A stretch of 64,000 nucleotides of DNA from Oxalobacteraceae bacterium. Its GTDB lineage: Bacteria; Pseudomonadota; Gammaproteobacteria; Burkholderiales; Burkholderiaceae_D. Below the pieces are notes generated by a model. The model saw only the letters and a program-made list of their open reading frames with translations. It did no database searches and was not told where the DNA came from. The stretch spans positions 1 through 64,000 of the forward strand of contig JABTBR010000010.1 in NCBI GenBank assembly GCA_013284265.1, in the 5' to 3' direction. Of this stretch, positions 20,419-33,775 are shown in pieces; position 1 is the first letter of the stretch; each line of letters starts with the position of its first letter. The translations under genes and the position numbers were made by a program.

Positions 20419-20516
20419 TAGCAAGTGATGTTGGCCGGTCAGCAGCCTATGCTGTAGGGCTAAAACAACGGATAATGGCGCCTACCTCTTTTTGAGCACT
20501 ATTTTGGATATCTCCC

Positions 20517-22724
20517 ATGGAAATTAAAGTCAACTTTCTCGATAAGCTTCGCCTCGAAGCCAAATTCGATGATTTCACGGTGGTGGCCGACCAGCCCATC
20601 CGCTACAAGGGCGATGGTTCGGCGCCAGGTCCCTTCGACTATTTTCTGGCCTCATCGGCCTTGTGCGCCGCTTATTTTGTGAAGTTGTATTGCAATACCC
20701 GCAATATTCCGACCGAGAATATCCGCCTGTCCCAGAATAATATTGTCGACCCGGAAAACCGTTATAAGCAGATTTTCAAGATTCAGGTCGAGCTGCCGGC
20801 CGATATTTCCGACAAAGACCGCCAGGGAATTTTGCGTTCCATCGACCGTTGCACGGTCAAAAAAGTGGTACAGGAAGGCCCCGATTTTGTGATCGAAGAG
20901 GTCGAAAATCTGGATGCCGACGCGCAGGCCTTGCTGACCTTGAAACCCGATTCGGAAGCGAGCACCTATATCGCCGGCAAGGATTTGCCGCTGGAGCAAA
21001 CCATCGCCAATATGTCGGCGGTGCTCGCTGGCCTGGGTATCAAGATTGAGATCGCATCGTGGCGCAATATCGTTCCCAATGTGTGGTCGCTGCACATCCG
21101 CGATGCGCATTCGCCGATGTGCTTCACCAATGGCAAGGGATCGACCAAGGAAAGCGCCTTGGCGTCGGCCTTGGGCGAATATATCGAGCGTCTCAATAAT
21201 AATCACTTCTATGCCGGGACATTCTGGGGCGAAGACATCGCCGCCGCGGCCTTTGTCCATTACCCGAATGAACGCTGGTTCAAGCCAGGCAAGAAAGATG
21301 CGCTGCCGGCTGAAATCCTGGACGAGTATTGCCTGGAGATTTACAACCCTGACGACGAGTTACGCGGCTCGCATCTGTACGACACCAACTCCGGCAATAC
21401 GCAGCGCGGAATCTGTTCACTGCCGTATGTGCGCCAGTCGAACGGCGAGGTCGTCTATTTCCCGTCCAACCTGGTCGAAAATCTCTACGTCAGCAATGGC
21501 ATGAGCGCCGGCAATACGCTGGTCGAAGCGCAGGTGCAATGTCTGTCCGAGATTTTCGAACGTGCGGTCAAGCGCGAAATCCTGGAAGGCGAAATGGCAT
21601 TGCCTGACGTACCGCAGGAAGTGCTGGCGAAATATCCTGGCATTCTGGCCGGCATTCAAGGCCTGGAAGATCAAGGCTTCCCGGTGCTGGTAAAGGATGC
21701 GTCGCTGGGCGGCCAGTACCCGGTAATGTGCGTCACCCTGATGAACCCGCGTACCGGCGGCGTGTTTGCCTCCTTCGGCGCGCACCCAAGTTTCGAGGTC
21801 GCGCTGGAACGCAGTCTGACGGAATTGCTGCAAGGCCGCAGTTTTGAAGGCTTGAACGATTTGCCTCGGCCTACCTTTGCAAGCAACGCCGTGACCGAGC
21901 CAAACAACTTTGTCGAGCACTTCATCGATTCCAGCGGCATCGTGTCCTGGCGCTTTTTCAGCGCCAAGGCGGATTACGATTTTGTCGAGTGGGATTTCTC
22001 CGGCCAGGGCGAAAACTCCAACGCCGAGGAAGCCGCAGCCTTGTTTGGCATTCTCGAAGAAATGGGCAAAGAGTCCTATATGGCGGTGTATCAGGATTTA
22101 GGCGCGATTGCCTGCCGTATCCTGGTGCCGGCTTACTCGGAAGTGTATCCGGTGGAAGATCTGATCTGGGACAACACCAACAAGGCATTGCTGTTCCGTG
22201 CCGATATCCTGAACCTGCATCGCCTGGACGACGCCAGCCTGGAAGCCCTGCTCGAGCGTCTGGAAAACAGCGAGCTGGACGATTACGGCGATATCGCCAC
22301 CTTGATCGGCATCGAGTTCGACGAAAATACGGCCTGGGGACAGCTGACAACGCTGGAGTTGAAGCTGCTGATTCATCTGGCCCTGAAGCAGTTTGAGGAA
22401 ACCCAGGAGCTGGTGGAAGCCTTCCTGCAGTACAACGACAACACGGTCGAGCGCGGACTGTTCTATCAAGCCTTGAATGTGGTGCTCGAAGTGCTGCTGG
22501 ACGAGGACCTGGAGCTGGACGATTACGCGCTCAATTTCCGCCGTATGTACGGCGACACCAGGATGGACGCGGTGATGGCTTCGGTTGACGGCAGCGTGCG
22601 TTTCTTCGGCTTGACGCCAACGAGCATGAAACTGGAAGGCCTCGAGCGCCACGAGCGCCTGATCGACAGCTACAAGAAATTGCATGCGGCACGTAGCAAG
22701 ACGGCCGCCGCCAAGCAGGCCTGA
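20517..22724 (+). CDS. ycaO: OsmC-YcaO fusion protein
   Basis: The 735-residue protein has two joined domains. Residues 1-135 are an OsmC/Ohr-type domain (PIRYKGDGSAPGPFDYFLASSALCAAYFVKLYC), and residues about 150-560 are a YcaO domain. YcaO ATP-binding elements are visible in GKGSTKESALASALGEYIERLN, NTLVEAQVQCLSEIFERAVKRE and ERSLTELLQGR. The C-terminal 170 residues are helical and acidic, as in E. coli YcaO, and lack the Pro-rich C-terminal motif of peptide cyclodehydratases. E. coli YcaO is linked to RimO-dependent methylthiolation of ribosomal protein S12. YcaO enzymes activate amide backbones with ATP. The OsmC domain would add thiol or peroxide chemistry. No precursor peptide gene is adjacent, so a RiPP role is unlikely. 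Confidence 0.9.
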   Translation: MEIKVNFLDKLRLEAKFDDFTVVADQPIRYKGDGSAPGPFDYFLASSALCAAYFVKLYCNTRNIPTENIRLSQNNIVDPENRYKQIFKIQVELPADISDKDRQGILRSIDRCTVKKVVQEGPDFVIEEVENLDADAQALLTLKPDSEASTYIAGKDLPLEQTIANMSAVLAGLGIKIEIASWRNIVPNVWSLHIRDAHSPMCFTNGKGSTKESALASALGEYIERLNNNHFYAGTFWGEDIAAAAFVHYPNERWFKPGKKDALPAEILDEYCLEIYNPDDELRGSHLYDTNSGNTQRGICSLPYVRQSNGEVVYFPSNLVENLYVSNGMSAGNTLVEAQVQCLSEIFERAVKREILEGEMALPDVPQEVLAKYPGILAGIQGLEDQGFPVLVKDASLGGQYPVMCVTLMNPRTGGVFASFGAHPSFEVALERSLTELLQGRSFEGLNDLPRPTFASNAVTEPNNFVEHFIDSSGIVSWRFFSAKADYDFVEWDFSGQGENSNAEEAAALFGILEEMGKESYMAVYQDLGAIACRILVPAYSEVYPVEDLIWDNTNKALLFRADILNLHRLDDASLEALLERLENSELDDYGDIATLIGIEFDENTAWGQLTTLELKLLIHLALKQFEETQELVEAFLQYNDNTVERGLFYQALNVVLEVLLDEDLELDDYALNFRRMYGDTRMDAVMASVDGSVRFFGLTPTSMKLEGLERHERLIDSYKKLHAARSKTAAAKQA

Positions 22725-22855
22725 CTCCCGGTCCCGGATCTGCAATGAGGACGTGGCCGCCGTGGTGGTCACGTCTTTCGTCAAAATCCACAACAGACAT
22801 TGCTCTGATGCTATGCTGGTGTCGTTGCTCAACAGCCTATCGGGAAAGGTGTTGG

Positions 22856-24004
22856 ATGGACGATCTCAATTGCATCGAAAAAGCCACTATCCTTGTCGTG
22901 GACGATACGCCTGACAACCTGTCGCTGATGGCGGGCTTGCTCAAGAGCCGATATCACGTCAGGCTGGCCAACAATGGTGAAAAAGCGCTGCAGTTGGCCC
23001 GCGCCAAAGACCCGCTGGATCTTATTCTGCTCGATATCCTGATGCCCGGTCTGTCTGGCTACGATGTGTGCAAAATGCTCAAAGCCGACCCAGCCACCCG
23101 CCATATTCCCATCATTTTTCTGACCGCGATGACCGCGCCAGAGGAAGAGAAGAAGGGACTGGAGATGGGCGCGATCGACTTCATCACCAAGCCGGTGAAC
23201 CCGCCCATCATGTTGGCGCGGGTCTCGACACAGTTACAGGTCAAGGCCGCCGCGGATTTTGTCCGGGACAAGAATATTTATCTGGAAGCGGAAGTGCAAC
23301 GGCGCGGACGGGAGCTCGCCGCGATCCAGGATGTCACTATTCTGGCAATGGCCTCGCTGGCCGAAACGCGCGACAACGACACCGGCAACCACATTCGCCG
23401 TACCCAGCATTATGTCCGTGTGCTCGCCAATCAGTTGTGTACCCATCCGCGCTTTTCCCATTTTTTGAACGAGCGCATCATTGACATCCTGTTCAAGTCC
23501 GCGCCCCTGCACGACATTGGCAAGGTGGGCATTCCCGACCGGATCCTGCTCAAGCCGGGCCGCTTCGAGCCGCATGAGTTCGAGATCATGAAGACGCACT
23601 GCAAGCTGGGGCGCGATTCGATCCAGCATGCCGAGGATCAGTTGGGTCTGGACGTGGAGTTCCTGCTGTACGCCAAAGAGATCGCCTACGGACATCAGGA
23701 AAAATGGGATGGCAGCGGCTACCCCGAAGGCCTGGCCGGCGACGCCATCCCGATATCGGCGCGCTTGATGGCCGTGGCCGACGTCTATGATGCGCTGATC
23801 AGCCGGCGTGTCTACAAGGAAGGCATGCCACACGAAAAGGCGGTCGCCATCATCACCGAAGGCCGGGGTCAGCATTTCGATCCCGACATGGTTGACGCCT
23901 TTCTGGTGGTAGCGGAGCAGTTCCGCGCGGTGGCCTTGGAGTTTGCCGACAGCGACGAGGCCCTGGCCGAAAAGGCCAAGAGTTTGAAGGTGATTACAGG
24001 CTGA
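22856..24004 (+). CDS. Response regulator with HD-GYP c-di-GMP phosphodiesterase domain
   Basis: This 382-residue protein has a receiver domain (residues 8-125) with the acidic pair in VVDD, phosphorylatable Asp in LILLDILMPG, and Lys in ITKPVNP. An HD-GYP domain (residues about 160-350) follows, with HDIGKVGIPDRIL and HQEKWDGSGYPEGL. HD-GYP enzymes hydrolyse c-di-GMP to GMP or pGpG. The ATG at 22856 has GGAAAGG upstream; the longer frame from 22745 lacks a site and is not conserved in character. The gene ends one base before the hybrid kinase start, so the two are coupled and the kinase is its probable phosphodonor. Confidence 0.92.
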   Translation: MDDLNCIEKATILVVDDTPDNLSLMAGLLKSRYHVRLANNGEKALQLARAKDPLDLILLDILMPGLSGYDVCKMLKADPATRHIPIIFLTAMTAPEEEKKGLEMGAIDFITKPVNPPIMLARVSTQLQVKAAADFVRDKNIYLEAEVQRRGRELAAIQDVTILAMASLAETRDNDTGNHIRRTQHYVRVLANQLCTHPRFSHFLNERIIDILFKSAPLHDIGKVGIPDRILLKPGRFEPHEFEIMKTHCKLGRDSIQHAEDQLGLDVEFLLYAKEIAYGHQEKWDGSGYPEGLAGDAIPISARLMAVADVYDALISRRVYKEGMPHEKAVAIITEGRGQHFDPDMVDAFLVVAEQFRAVALEFADSDEALAEKAKSLKVITG

Positions 24005-24005
24005 T

Positions 24006-28331
<4,326 letters not shown>

Positions 28332-28631
28332 TTTTTTGGCGTGGTTGGCTTGAAATACCCTTACTCCACAGATCCCCATAAATTCGCATAATTTATATTA
28401 TGTAAAATTAAGTATTCGCATTGAGTCGCCTACTTCGGGCAAAATAGCGCTCTAACCTAAAACCGCATACATTCGTTACCTAAAGCTTTGTATATGGCGG
28501 TATTCTACGTTTTTGACACCGAGTATGTACTATTGCGTAAAGCCAGTAATCGAATTTATTTGTATGCAGATTTACGTAATGGCGCTCCGAAATTGATGTC
28601 GCGCTATCGAAATGAGGACCGCACTCGGCCT
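28332..28631. other. AT-rich intergenic stretch at the left edge of the defence island
   Basis: Base composition drops sharply here compared with the kinase gene. It contains a small inverted repeat (CATAAT at 28387-28392 and ATTATG at 28397-28402) and a 56-codon reading frame at 28494-28664 on the plus strand. That frame has no ribosome-binding site and runs into the convergent GIY-YIG gene, so I do not call it a gene. The region most likely marks a junction between core and acquired DNA. I found no obvious direct repeat pairing with the right edge. Confidence 0.45.
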
Positions 28632-29078
28632 CTACCTATTTCTAGTGGGCAGTCGCAACTTTAGGGTCTCGATGACCGGCATTAAGCCGCTAGCCACCAA
28701 TTTCGTCTCGATAGTGATGTCGTCTACGGAAGTGAAATCGCCCCCTCGAACGTTTTCCCAACCGTACCGCGCCATATATTCAATGGTCAGTTTAGATTCG
28801 GCTAAATCAGGTTTATCCCTGAGTGAATCTTCAATTCGTTTGGTTTCAATCAAAGCAAGTGGCCGGTGTTTAGACGTCCATTGCGAACCTTTTCCCTCTG
28901 CGTGTGTTTTGTAGCGCCACAGAACGTCATGGGTGCGACCGATGTAATACTTTCCCTGTTCGAGCTTAAGCGCGTATAGCAGCCAGTCCTGCTGAGGGCG
29001 CACCATAAGCACTCGTTCGCGTTGCTTCGCCCGCTCCGATTCGAGCATCGCCTCGGTCGGTTTGAATCTATTGGTCAT
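28632..29078 (-). CDS. GIY-YIG family nuclease-like protein
   Basis: This 148-residue protein has a GIY-YIG fold in residues 33-95: LLYALKLEQGKYYIGRTHD supplies the paired strands (LYA and YIG) and the catalytic Arg48, followed by a Lys/Trp/Ser/His segment (GSQWTSKHRPLALIE) typical of the family. The first 30 residues are a charged helix. The C-terminal 45 residues are unassigned. GIY-YIG domains cut DNA in repair enzymes, homing endonucleases and some restriction enzymes. It begins 14 bases after the trlF stop, on the same strand, so the two form an operon. The ribosome-binding site is weak, suggesting translational coupling to trlF. Confidence 0.75.
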   Translation of the reverse strand: MTNRFKPTEAMLESERAKQRERVLMVRPQQDWLLYALKLEQGKYYIGRTHDVLWRYKTHAEGKGSQWTSKHRPLALIETKRIEDSLRDKPDLAESKLTIEYMARYGWENVRGGDFTSVDDITIETKLVASGLMPVIETLKLRLPTRNR

Positions 29079-29092
29079 CGTCGAAGTAAATC

Positions 29093-32071
29093 CTAGCGTT
29101 GAAAACGTACGCGAAGCCGGCGAGCACGCGCACGGTATGCGCGCTCTCCGCCTTCAAGGATGTCACAGACCACCTTTCGTATGTCGGCGTCCTCTAGGCC
29201 GCCGGCTGTGTATGTGAACGTTGGCAAGTCTCCAGCGTGTGTGGGGCTGGAGCTGGCGATGATGATCTGGTCAGCGTCAGTATTGATTACTAAATTAGCG
29301 TTGTGTGTAACCATAATTACCTGGCGCTTGGCCTTGGCAGCCACGAACAGCGAAACAAGTTCGTCGAAGACAGATTTTGGATCCAGATTTTCCTCAGGCT
29401 GGTCGATGATTAGTGGCCGATCGTCTGCATCGTCCAGGGCCAAGTACAAAAGTAAGAGCACAATACCGCGGGTACCTGGTGAAAGCTTCCGTATGTCGAT
29501 CCCGTCATACAAGATTTCGTATCGAACTGATATGTGATCGGTGCTGAAAATCCAGTGTGCAAATTGTTTGGACCATTCTCTGAACGCCTCCTGTTCTGTC
29601 GGAGCGTACGGCGCATGAGCACGCAGTGCTTTTGCATGGTCCGCAATAAACGCACTCATGGCCGCTTGCACCTCTTTCGCACTGCCCTGCTCCCACGCCG
29701 CGAGCAACTTTTCCCTTGCCAGCTTTTCCAACGATCCGCGCCCAAAGAAATCTCCAGCCTTACGGCAATCAATCAGGTTACTTTCACCTGTGTTGGCCCA
29801 TGTGACCACATCAACGGTTCGAGACACTCTGAAACTGAGCTTTTTCAGCGTGCCACTCATGGCGGCGAGTCGCTCCATAAGTGGAGCATAAAGCTCAGTC
29901 AGGGCATTCTGTTCATTGATCAGGGCCCCGAACAGTGAGCCATAACATGCGTCACGCTCCTGTTGTAAAGTCTTTCGACGTGCCTCGGCTCCTTTTGCAT
30001 CTTCTAGCCGTGTCCTCAATGCTTGAAGTGCGGCCTTCTCCGTTGCGATCTTCTTCGATAGAGTGGAATATTGATTACGTACAACGGTGTCCACGCTAAT
30101 CTGTTTTTCAAGGCGCGTCATTTCGGCTTTAAGTACAGCTAACTTGACCGTCTTTAGGTCGGTGTTGTTAGCAATCAATGGAACGTTCGCCTCTCCCTCA
30201 ACAGGCGTCACGCCATTTAGATTTTCAAGTTCCTTTTCAGCCCAAACTATGTATTCGCTAAGTGCGCTGTCGACATTGCCCTGATAGATAAGAAGGAAAT
30301 CGTTCCACTGCTGTTGGCTAAGACCGCTGCCAGGGTGGCGGCTCATAGCCTGACGTAACATTTCAGGTGCTTTCGAAGCGCGAGTGGTTCTTACTTCGTC
30401 CTGCATCGCGGCATATGCCCTACGCTGACCGGCAAGCACGTTGGCTTTTGTAGTCAACTCTTGGGCCGCCACCGCCAGCTCCGCGTGCCGCTGAACATGG
30501 GCTTCAGCTCCTTTAATCACAAGCTTGGACAAATCGGTTGCATATCCAGCGATGAGTTTTTCTTTCGCGTCTACTTGCGAAATAAGAACAGCAACAATGG
30601 CTTCTTTCTCGAATTCTTCGGCAATTCGATCTGATGTTGCGGTAATCGATTCTGATTCCAGGCGCCACGCTTGGCGGAAGCGTTCTGTTCGCTGCTCACG
30701 CAACTCATTAAAGCTATATGCACGGTCTTGCCCGCTGGCCGCGTGGGCTTCAAAAATCACACGTTCGATCTCGCGCAGGAGCCCTTCCGACGCACCTTTT
30801 GCCGAGCATAACTCCTCGACGAACTGTTGCGAGAGATACCGTGCTTGCGGATTGGCCACCGCATCGTCGGCGCCCCTCCCATCCAACTGAAATTCAGACA
30901 CATCACCATTTCCCCAAGTCAGCTCAACCTTTGCGTTGCCAATCAGCGGCCGCGCACGAACAAGGAACGAGGGGCTAATATCATCGTCCGCCTGCCAAGC
31001 CTCCTCTGATATCGCTTCGCAGCCGGCTGCGATCACATCCGCAAGCGCAGTTTTGCCGGAGCCTCTTGCACCGATGATAGCAACCAAGCCAGGATTCAGA
31101 GGAATTAGAGGCGTCGATATCCATGGTGCACCGACCAATCGAACGTGGGAGATAACTTGGGAAGGCGTCGCTCCGTTAGGCGGCACAACACCAATATATG
31201 CGCGCCCTTCGGGGTCAATGCATGCCTGCCTAAGAGCGTCGAAGGTTAACGCTCCTTTAATCCAAGAAAAACGGTCATCGTTTGGCTTTCCGATCGAGTC
31301 CAAGTCATGCGCATCACTTCCATGCAGGCACGGTTTGCATCCATTGTATCTTTCCTGTAACTGCTCAGAATCTAGTGAACGCATTCCAAGCCAGAACTCG
31401 CGCTGAGCCACGCTGCTCGCAAATATGACATCCGCGAATTTCTCAAGTTCCTGCCGAACGGTCTGGTCAGCAGCAGAGCGCACTCCCGATGTTCCATCCC
31501 CTTCCCCACCGGCGATGCCAATTAGGATGTTTTCGCGCGCCCAAGCGCTGCCAGCAAGGGCGTCGCGAAGCGCGTCGAAGCTTACTTTGAACTGCGTAGC
31601 GCCATACGCCAAAGCAGCTTTTTCATCGATGATGGACTTGTCTGCTGTCTTTCCAAGACGTATAAGTTCGGCCTTTGTGCAGTCAAACCAATCGTCATGG
31701 GCATTGAATCTAAGCCTCGACAGGAAGCGCGTAATCTCTGCTACATGTTCTGGATCTTCAGGGTTCACCAACAGGTGAAGGTTAACGAAACCTTTCTTTG
31801 AGGCGACGCCGAGACGCAATTCTATATTGGGAAAAAGGAGCCTCACCGCTTTGAGACGGCCATCTGTTTTCTGGCGACGGAGCACTTCCTCATACGTATC
31901 AGTTGTATAGTAATCGGTGACCGCAAGCGCCTCAATCGTTGGCGAGCAGTTTTCTATAGCACTCAGATAGGCGTCCCACGGGTCGTCTCCACCAAACTGG
32001 TTGTTGAGCACAGTTCCGGGACCATGAATATGCGGTTCCCAACGATGCCATTCCGATCCGCGGGTAATCAT
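29093..32071 (-). CDS. TrlF-type PHP-domain ABC/SMC-like ATPase
   Basis: The protein has 992 residues. Residues 1-265 are a PHP phosphoesterase domain: H14-x-H16 (EPHIHG), VTDYYT, VNLHLL and GSDAHD (Asp253, His255) are the metal-binding clusters. Residues 310-345 hold the Walker A motif GARGSGKT (334-341). Residues about 440-840 are mostly long coiled coils. The second half of an ABC-type nucleotide site follows: LSPGTRG signature near 860, LIIDQPEENLD Walker B near 890, and VTHNANLV H-loop near 920. This order matches proteins annotated as the TrlF family of AAA-like ATPases, found in accessory and defence loci. Expected behaviour is ATP-gated nuclease or phosphoesterase action on DNA or RNA; this is inference. 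AGGAGG precedes the ATG. Confidence 0.82.
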   Translation of the reverse strand: MITRGSEWHRWEPHIHGPGTVLNNQFGGDDPWDAYLSAIENCSPTIEALAVTDYYTTDTYEEVLRRQKTDGRLKAVRLLFPNIELRLGVASKKGFVNLHLLVNPEDPEHVAEITRFLSRLRFNAHDDWFDCTKAELIRLGKTADKSIIDEKAALAYGATQFKVSFDALRDALAGSAWARENILIGIAGGEGDGTSGVRSAADQTVRQELEKFADVIFASSVAQREFWLGMRSLDSEQLQERYNGCKPCLHGSDAHDLDSIGKPNDDRFSWIKGALTFDALRQACIDPEGRAYIGVVPPNGATPSQVISHVRLVGAPWISTPLIPLNPGLVAIIGARGSGKTALADVIAAGCEAISEEAWQADDDISPSFLVRARPLIGNAKVELTWGNGDVSEFQLDGRGADDAVANPQARYLSQQFVEELCSAKGASEGLLREIERVIFEAHAASGQDRAYSFNELREQRTERFRQAWRLESESITATSDRIAEEFEKEAIVAVLISQVDAKEKLIAGYATDLSKLVIKGAEAHVQRHAELAVAAQELTTKANVLAGQRRAYAAMQDEVRTTRASKAPEMLRQAMSRHPGSGLSQQQWNDFLLIYQGNVDSALSEYIVWAEKELENLNGVTPVEGEANVPLIANNTDLKTVKLAVLKAEMTRLEKQISVDTVVRNQYSTLSKKIATEKAALQALRTRLEDAKGAEARRKTLQQERDACYGSLFGALINEQNALTELYAPLMERLAAMSGTLKKLSFRVSRTVDVVTWANTGESNLIDCRKAGDFFGRGSLEKLAREKLLAAWEQGSAKEVQAAMSAFIADHAKALRAHAPYAPTEQEAFREWSKQFAHWIFSTDHISVRYEILYDGIDIRKLSPGTRGIVLLLLYLALDDADDRPLIIDQPEENLDPKSVFDELVSLFVAAKAKRQVIMVTHNANLVINTDADQIIIASSSPTHAGDLPTFTYTAGGLEDADIRKVVCDILEGGERAYRARARRLRVRFQR

Positions 32072-32588
32072 CCTGCCTCCTAGGCTTCAATCGTTGTGAG
32101 CTGCGTAGATTTCGCTATTAGCACCCTTGCACGAGAGCATACCATCTTGCAAAAATGAAAAATGCGCGGACTCTCACTGGCTGCTTTCAAGCGTAGATGG
32201 AGTCCTCATATTGCCACATGGCACTACATCTCGGCAAACGCAGATACTAGGCTTGCATGGCCGGACCTGATAGCACGTCTACGCGAAACTCCGCTCCCCC
32301 GTTGGCGTTGGCGTCAGCACACAAGCATCCATATAGGAGATCGGCTAAGACCACGAACGGTTCGGTCGCGTCAAACTCGGCGCTGGCGGAATTAGATTGG
32401 CGGATCAATCTTGACGTGCTCATGACGCCAAAGTAGACTTGAGCATCTGTCAGATAGGCCTCATCCCCTGCAATATCAGGTTCTAGTCGCCTATCGCGTA
32501 TTTGGCAAACAGCAAGCGAAAGCCCGCCTCAGGTGGGCTTTCTTCGTTTGCAGACCTTGGCAAGACCCGCCGGCTGATGACATATTGG
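32072..32588. other. Gene-poor gap in the defence island
   Basis: This 517-base gap separates trlF from the next gene on the same strand. Two short overlapping frames read as protein-like: 32257-32436 on the plus strand (59 codons, ending WRINLDVLMTPK) and 32247-32423 on the minus strand (58 codons, starting MSTSRLIRQSNSA and open further upstream without a start). They are mutually antisense, neither has a ribosome-binding site, and at most one can be real. The stretch could be decayed coding sequence. Confidence 0.35.
32519..32542. terminator. Bidirectional hairpin terminator
   Basis: AAAGCCCGCC (32519-32528) pairs with GGTGGGCTTT (32532-32541) through a three-base loop with one wobble pair. 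T-rich sequence follows on the plus strand (TCTTCGTTT) and TTTCGCTTG on the minus strand. It lies about 50 bases after the stop of the small hypothetical gene transcribed on the minus strand. Confidence 0.7.
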
Positions 32589-33032
32589 TTAAACCGCCGC
32601 CAGATTAGCTTGTATCGCTCTCAGCACCTGGTATGAAATGGTTCGCCGGACTTGGTTTGGATCCGGATTGTTTTTAGGCCAGAGGTCCAGGTCTTCACCG
32701 TCGGGAAACTCAACGTCGCCGTTCGCGCGCACCGTGATCGCTAGAAGGCTGTCGCCGATCGTTCCGTCAAGCTTAACTTTGCAGAAGTGAATTCTGCCGG
32801 CTACGTCATCACCATCCCGAACATGCACGTATTGAGCTGCCACCGTTTCTCGATGGGCGGTGCATTCAAAGAGTGCTCCTGGCCGTTCTGTTTTTTTGAT
32901 ATCAAACCCCTGGATCTCAGTGCCTGGCATAACTTGGACGAGAACTGTCGTAGCCAAGCTCGTCGCAATGGCATCTAAGGCGAATGAGTGGCTGGCAAGC
33001 TTGCGCGCGGCTTCGCGCTCTTTCACGTCCAT
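32589..33032 (-). CDS. Hypothetical protein of the defence island
   Basis: The protein has 147 residues, no signal peptide and no membrane helix. Its composition is balanced, with an N-terminal helix (EREAARKLASHSFALDAIATSLA) and then beta-rich sequence containing HFCKVKLDGTIGDSLLAITVRANGDVEFPDGEDLDLWP. I do not recognise the family. GAGGGG lies six bases before the ATG and a strong hairpin follows the stop, so it behaves as a real transcription unit. It lies between trlF and the HEPN-like gene, all on the same strand. Confidence 0.6.
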   Translation of the reverse strand: MDVKEREAARKLASHSFALDAIATSLATTVLVQVMPGTEIQGFDIKKTERPGALFECTAHRETVAAQYVHVRDGDDVAGRIHFCKVKLDGTIGDSLLAITVRANGDVEFPDGEDLDLWPKNNPDPNQVRRTISYQVLRAIQANLAAV

Positions 33033-33157
33033 TGTTGCCCCTCGCTTGATATATGAACGGTCAAGTTACCACAATGATAAGCAACTGACAATCACTGGCT
33101 ACGCCGACAGATCCGGGACGCCGGCCGGTCGGATGTCGCGCGGTTGATCGATGAGCA

Positions 33158-33627
33158 TTAATAATGACCCGAGAAGTCATGCTGGATATCCCCCAACTCC
33201 GCCAACTCCTGGATCAGTTGGGCACCGCAGTGAAGTAGCTCGATGGTTCGAGCAGGGTCAGTCCAGCCGCCTGGCCCATGTTTGCCTCCGTGAAAAAGGT
33301 TGTTGCGAACATTCTTTAAAAGTCGGGTGACCTTCTCCAAATCGCTGGCGTTTCCATCGAAGTGTTCCTCCTCAAAGCACAGGGTGCCGGCGGCAGAGAC
33401 CCGCTGTCGCATAGGATTGAGTGCAATGAGTCGGGTGCCCGCTGCGGAACTGGCATACGTGGAGCCAAAACTAGCTACGAACTGTGCCCAACCAGGTTGC
33501 GCCGCCGCGCCTGGCCTGCTGTCTCGCAGATAGCCCCCTCCTTCAGCGCGAACTCGAACCGAGAGAACGAGAAGAAAAAGTCAAAGGCGGCTCGCTCAAG
33601 TTCTGGGAAAATTTCGTCTCGGCGCAT
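33158..33627 (-). pseudogene. HEPN-like protein gene split by a frameshift
   Basis: The C-terminal frame (33158-33412, 84 codons as an open frame from ATG) carries LLKNVRNNLFHGGKH, the R-x4-6-H type motif of HEPN RNases. Reading the same frame upstream of that ATG gives a sensible protein back to about 33533. There it joins, through the C5 run at 33534-33538, to a second frame starting at ATG 33627 (MRRDEIFPELERAAFDFFFS, then FEFALKEG). One extra G on the coding strand restores a single protein of about 155 residues. The fused N terminus has the FxxRFxFALK pattern often seen in HEPN-type proteins of islands. Either the gene is broken or the run was miscalled. If functional it would be a small helical RNase or partner of a toxin system. 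Confidence 0.65.
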
Positions 33628-33775
33628 GGTTCTGGTAGTAGCTTATAAAGCGGCCTCGCGGCTCAAAAGCGATTAGGCAAACTTAAAAACGATTACAAGA
33701 CCAAGTTATCAGAAAAAAATCGTTATGCCGTTGCGTTATGTGCGACGATTGAATGCGCGGCTCCCAGCTTGCGGG

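Noticed and set aside
20517..22724. YcaO as a RiPP cyclodehydratase locus
   Set aside because: No precursor peptide, dehydrogenase or transporter gene is near, and the C terminus is of the E. coli YcaO type.
28494..28664. 56-codon plus-strand frame at the island edge
   Set aside because: No ribosome-binding site and it runs into the convergent GIY-YIG gene; protein-like sequence alone is not enough.
32461..32500. tRNA-like GGTTCTAGTC sequence as possible attachment site
   Set aside because: No acceptor stem, anticodon arm or matching partner; resemblance to a T-loop is by chance.
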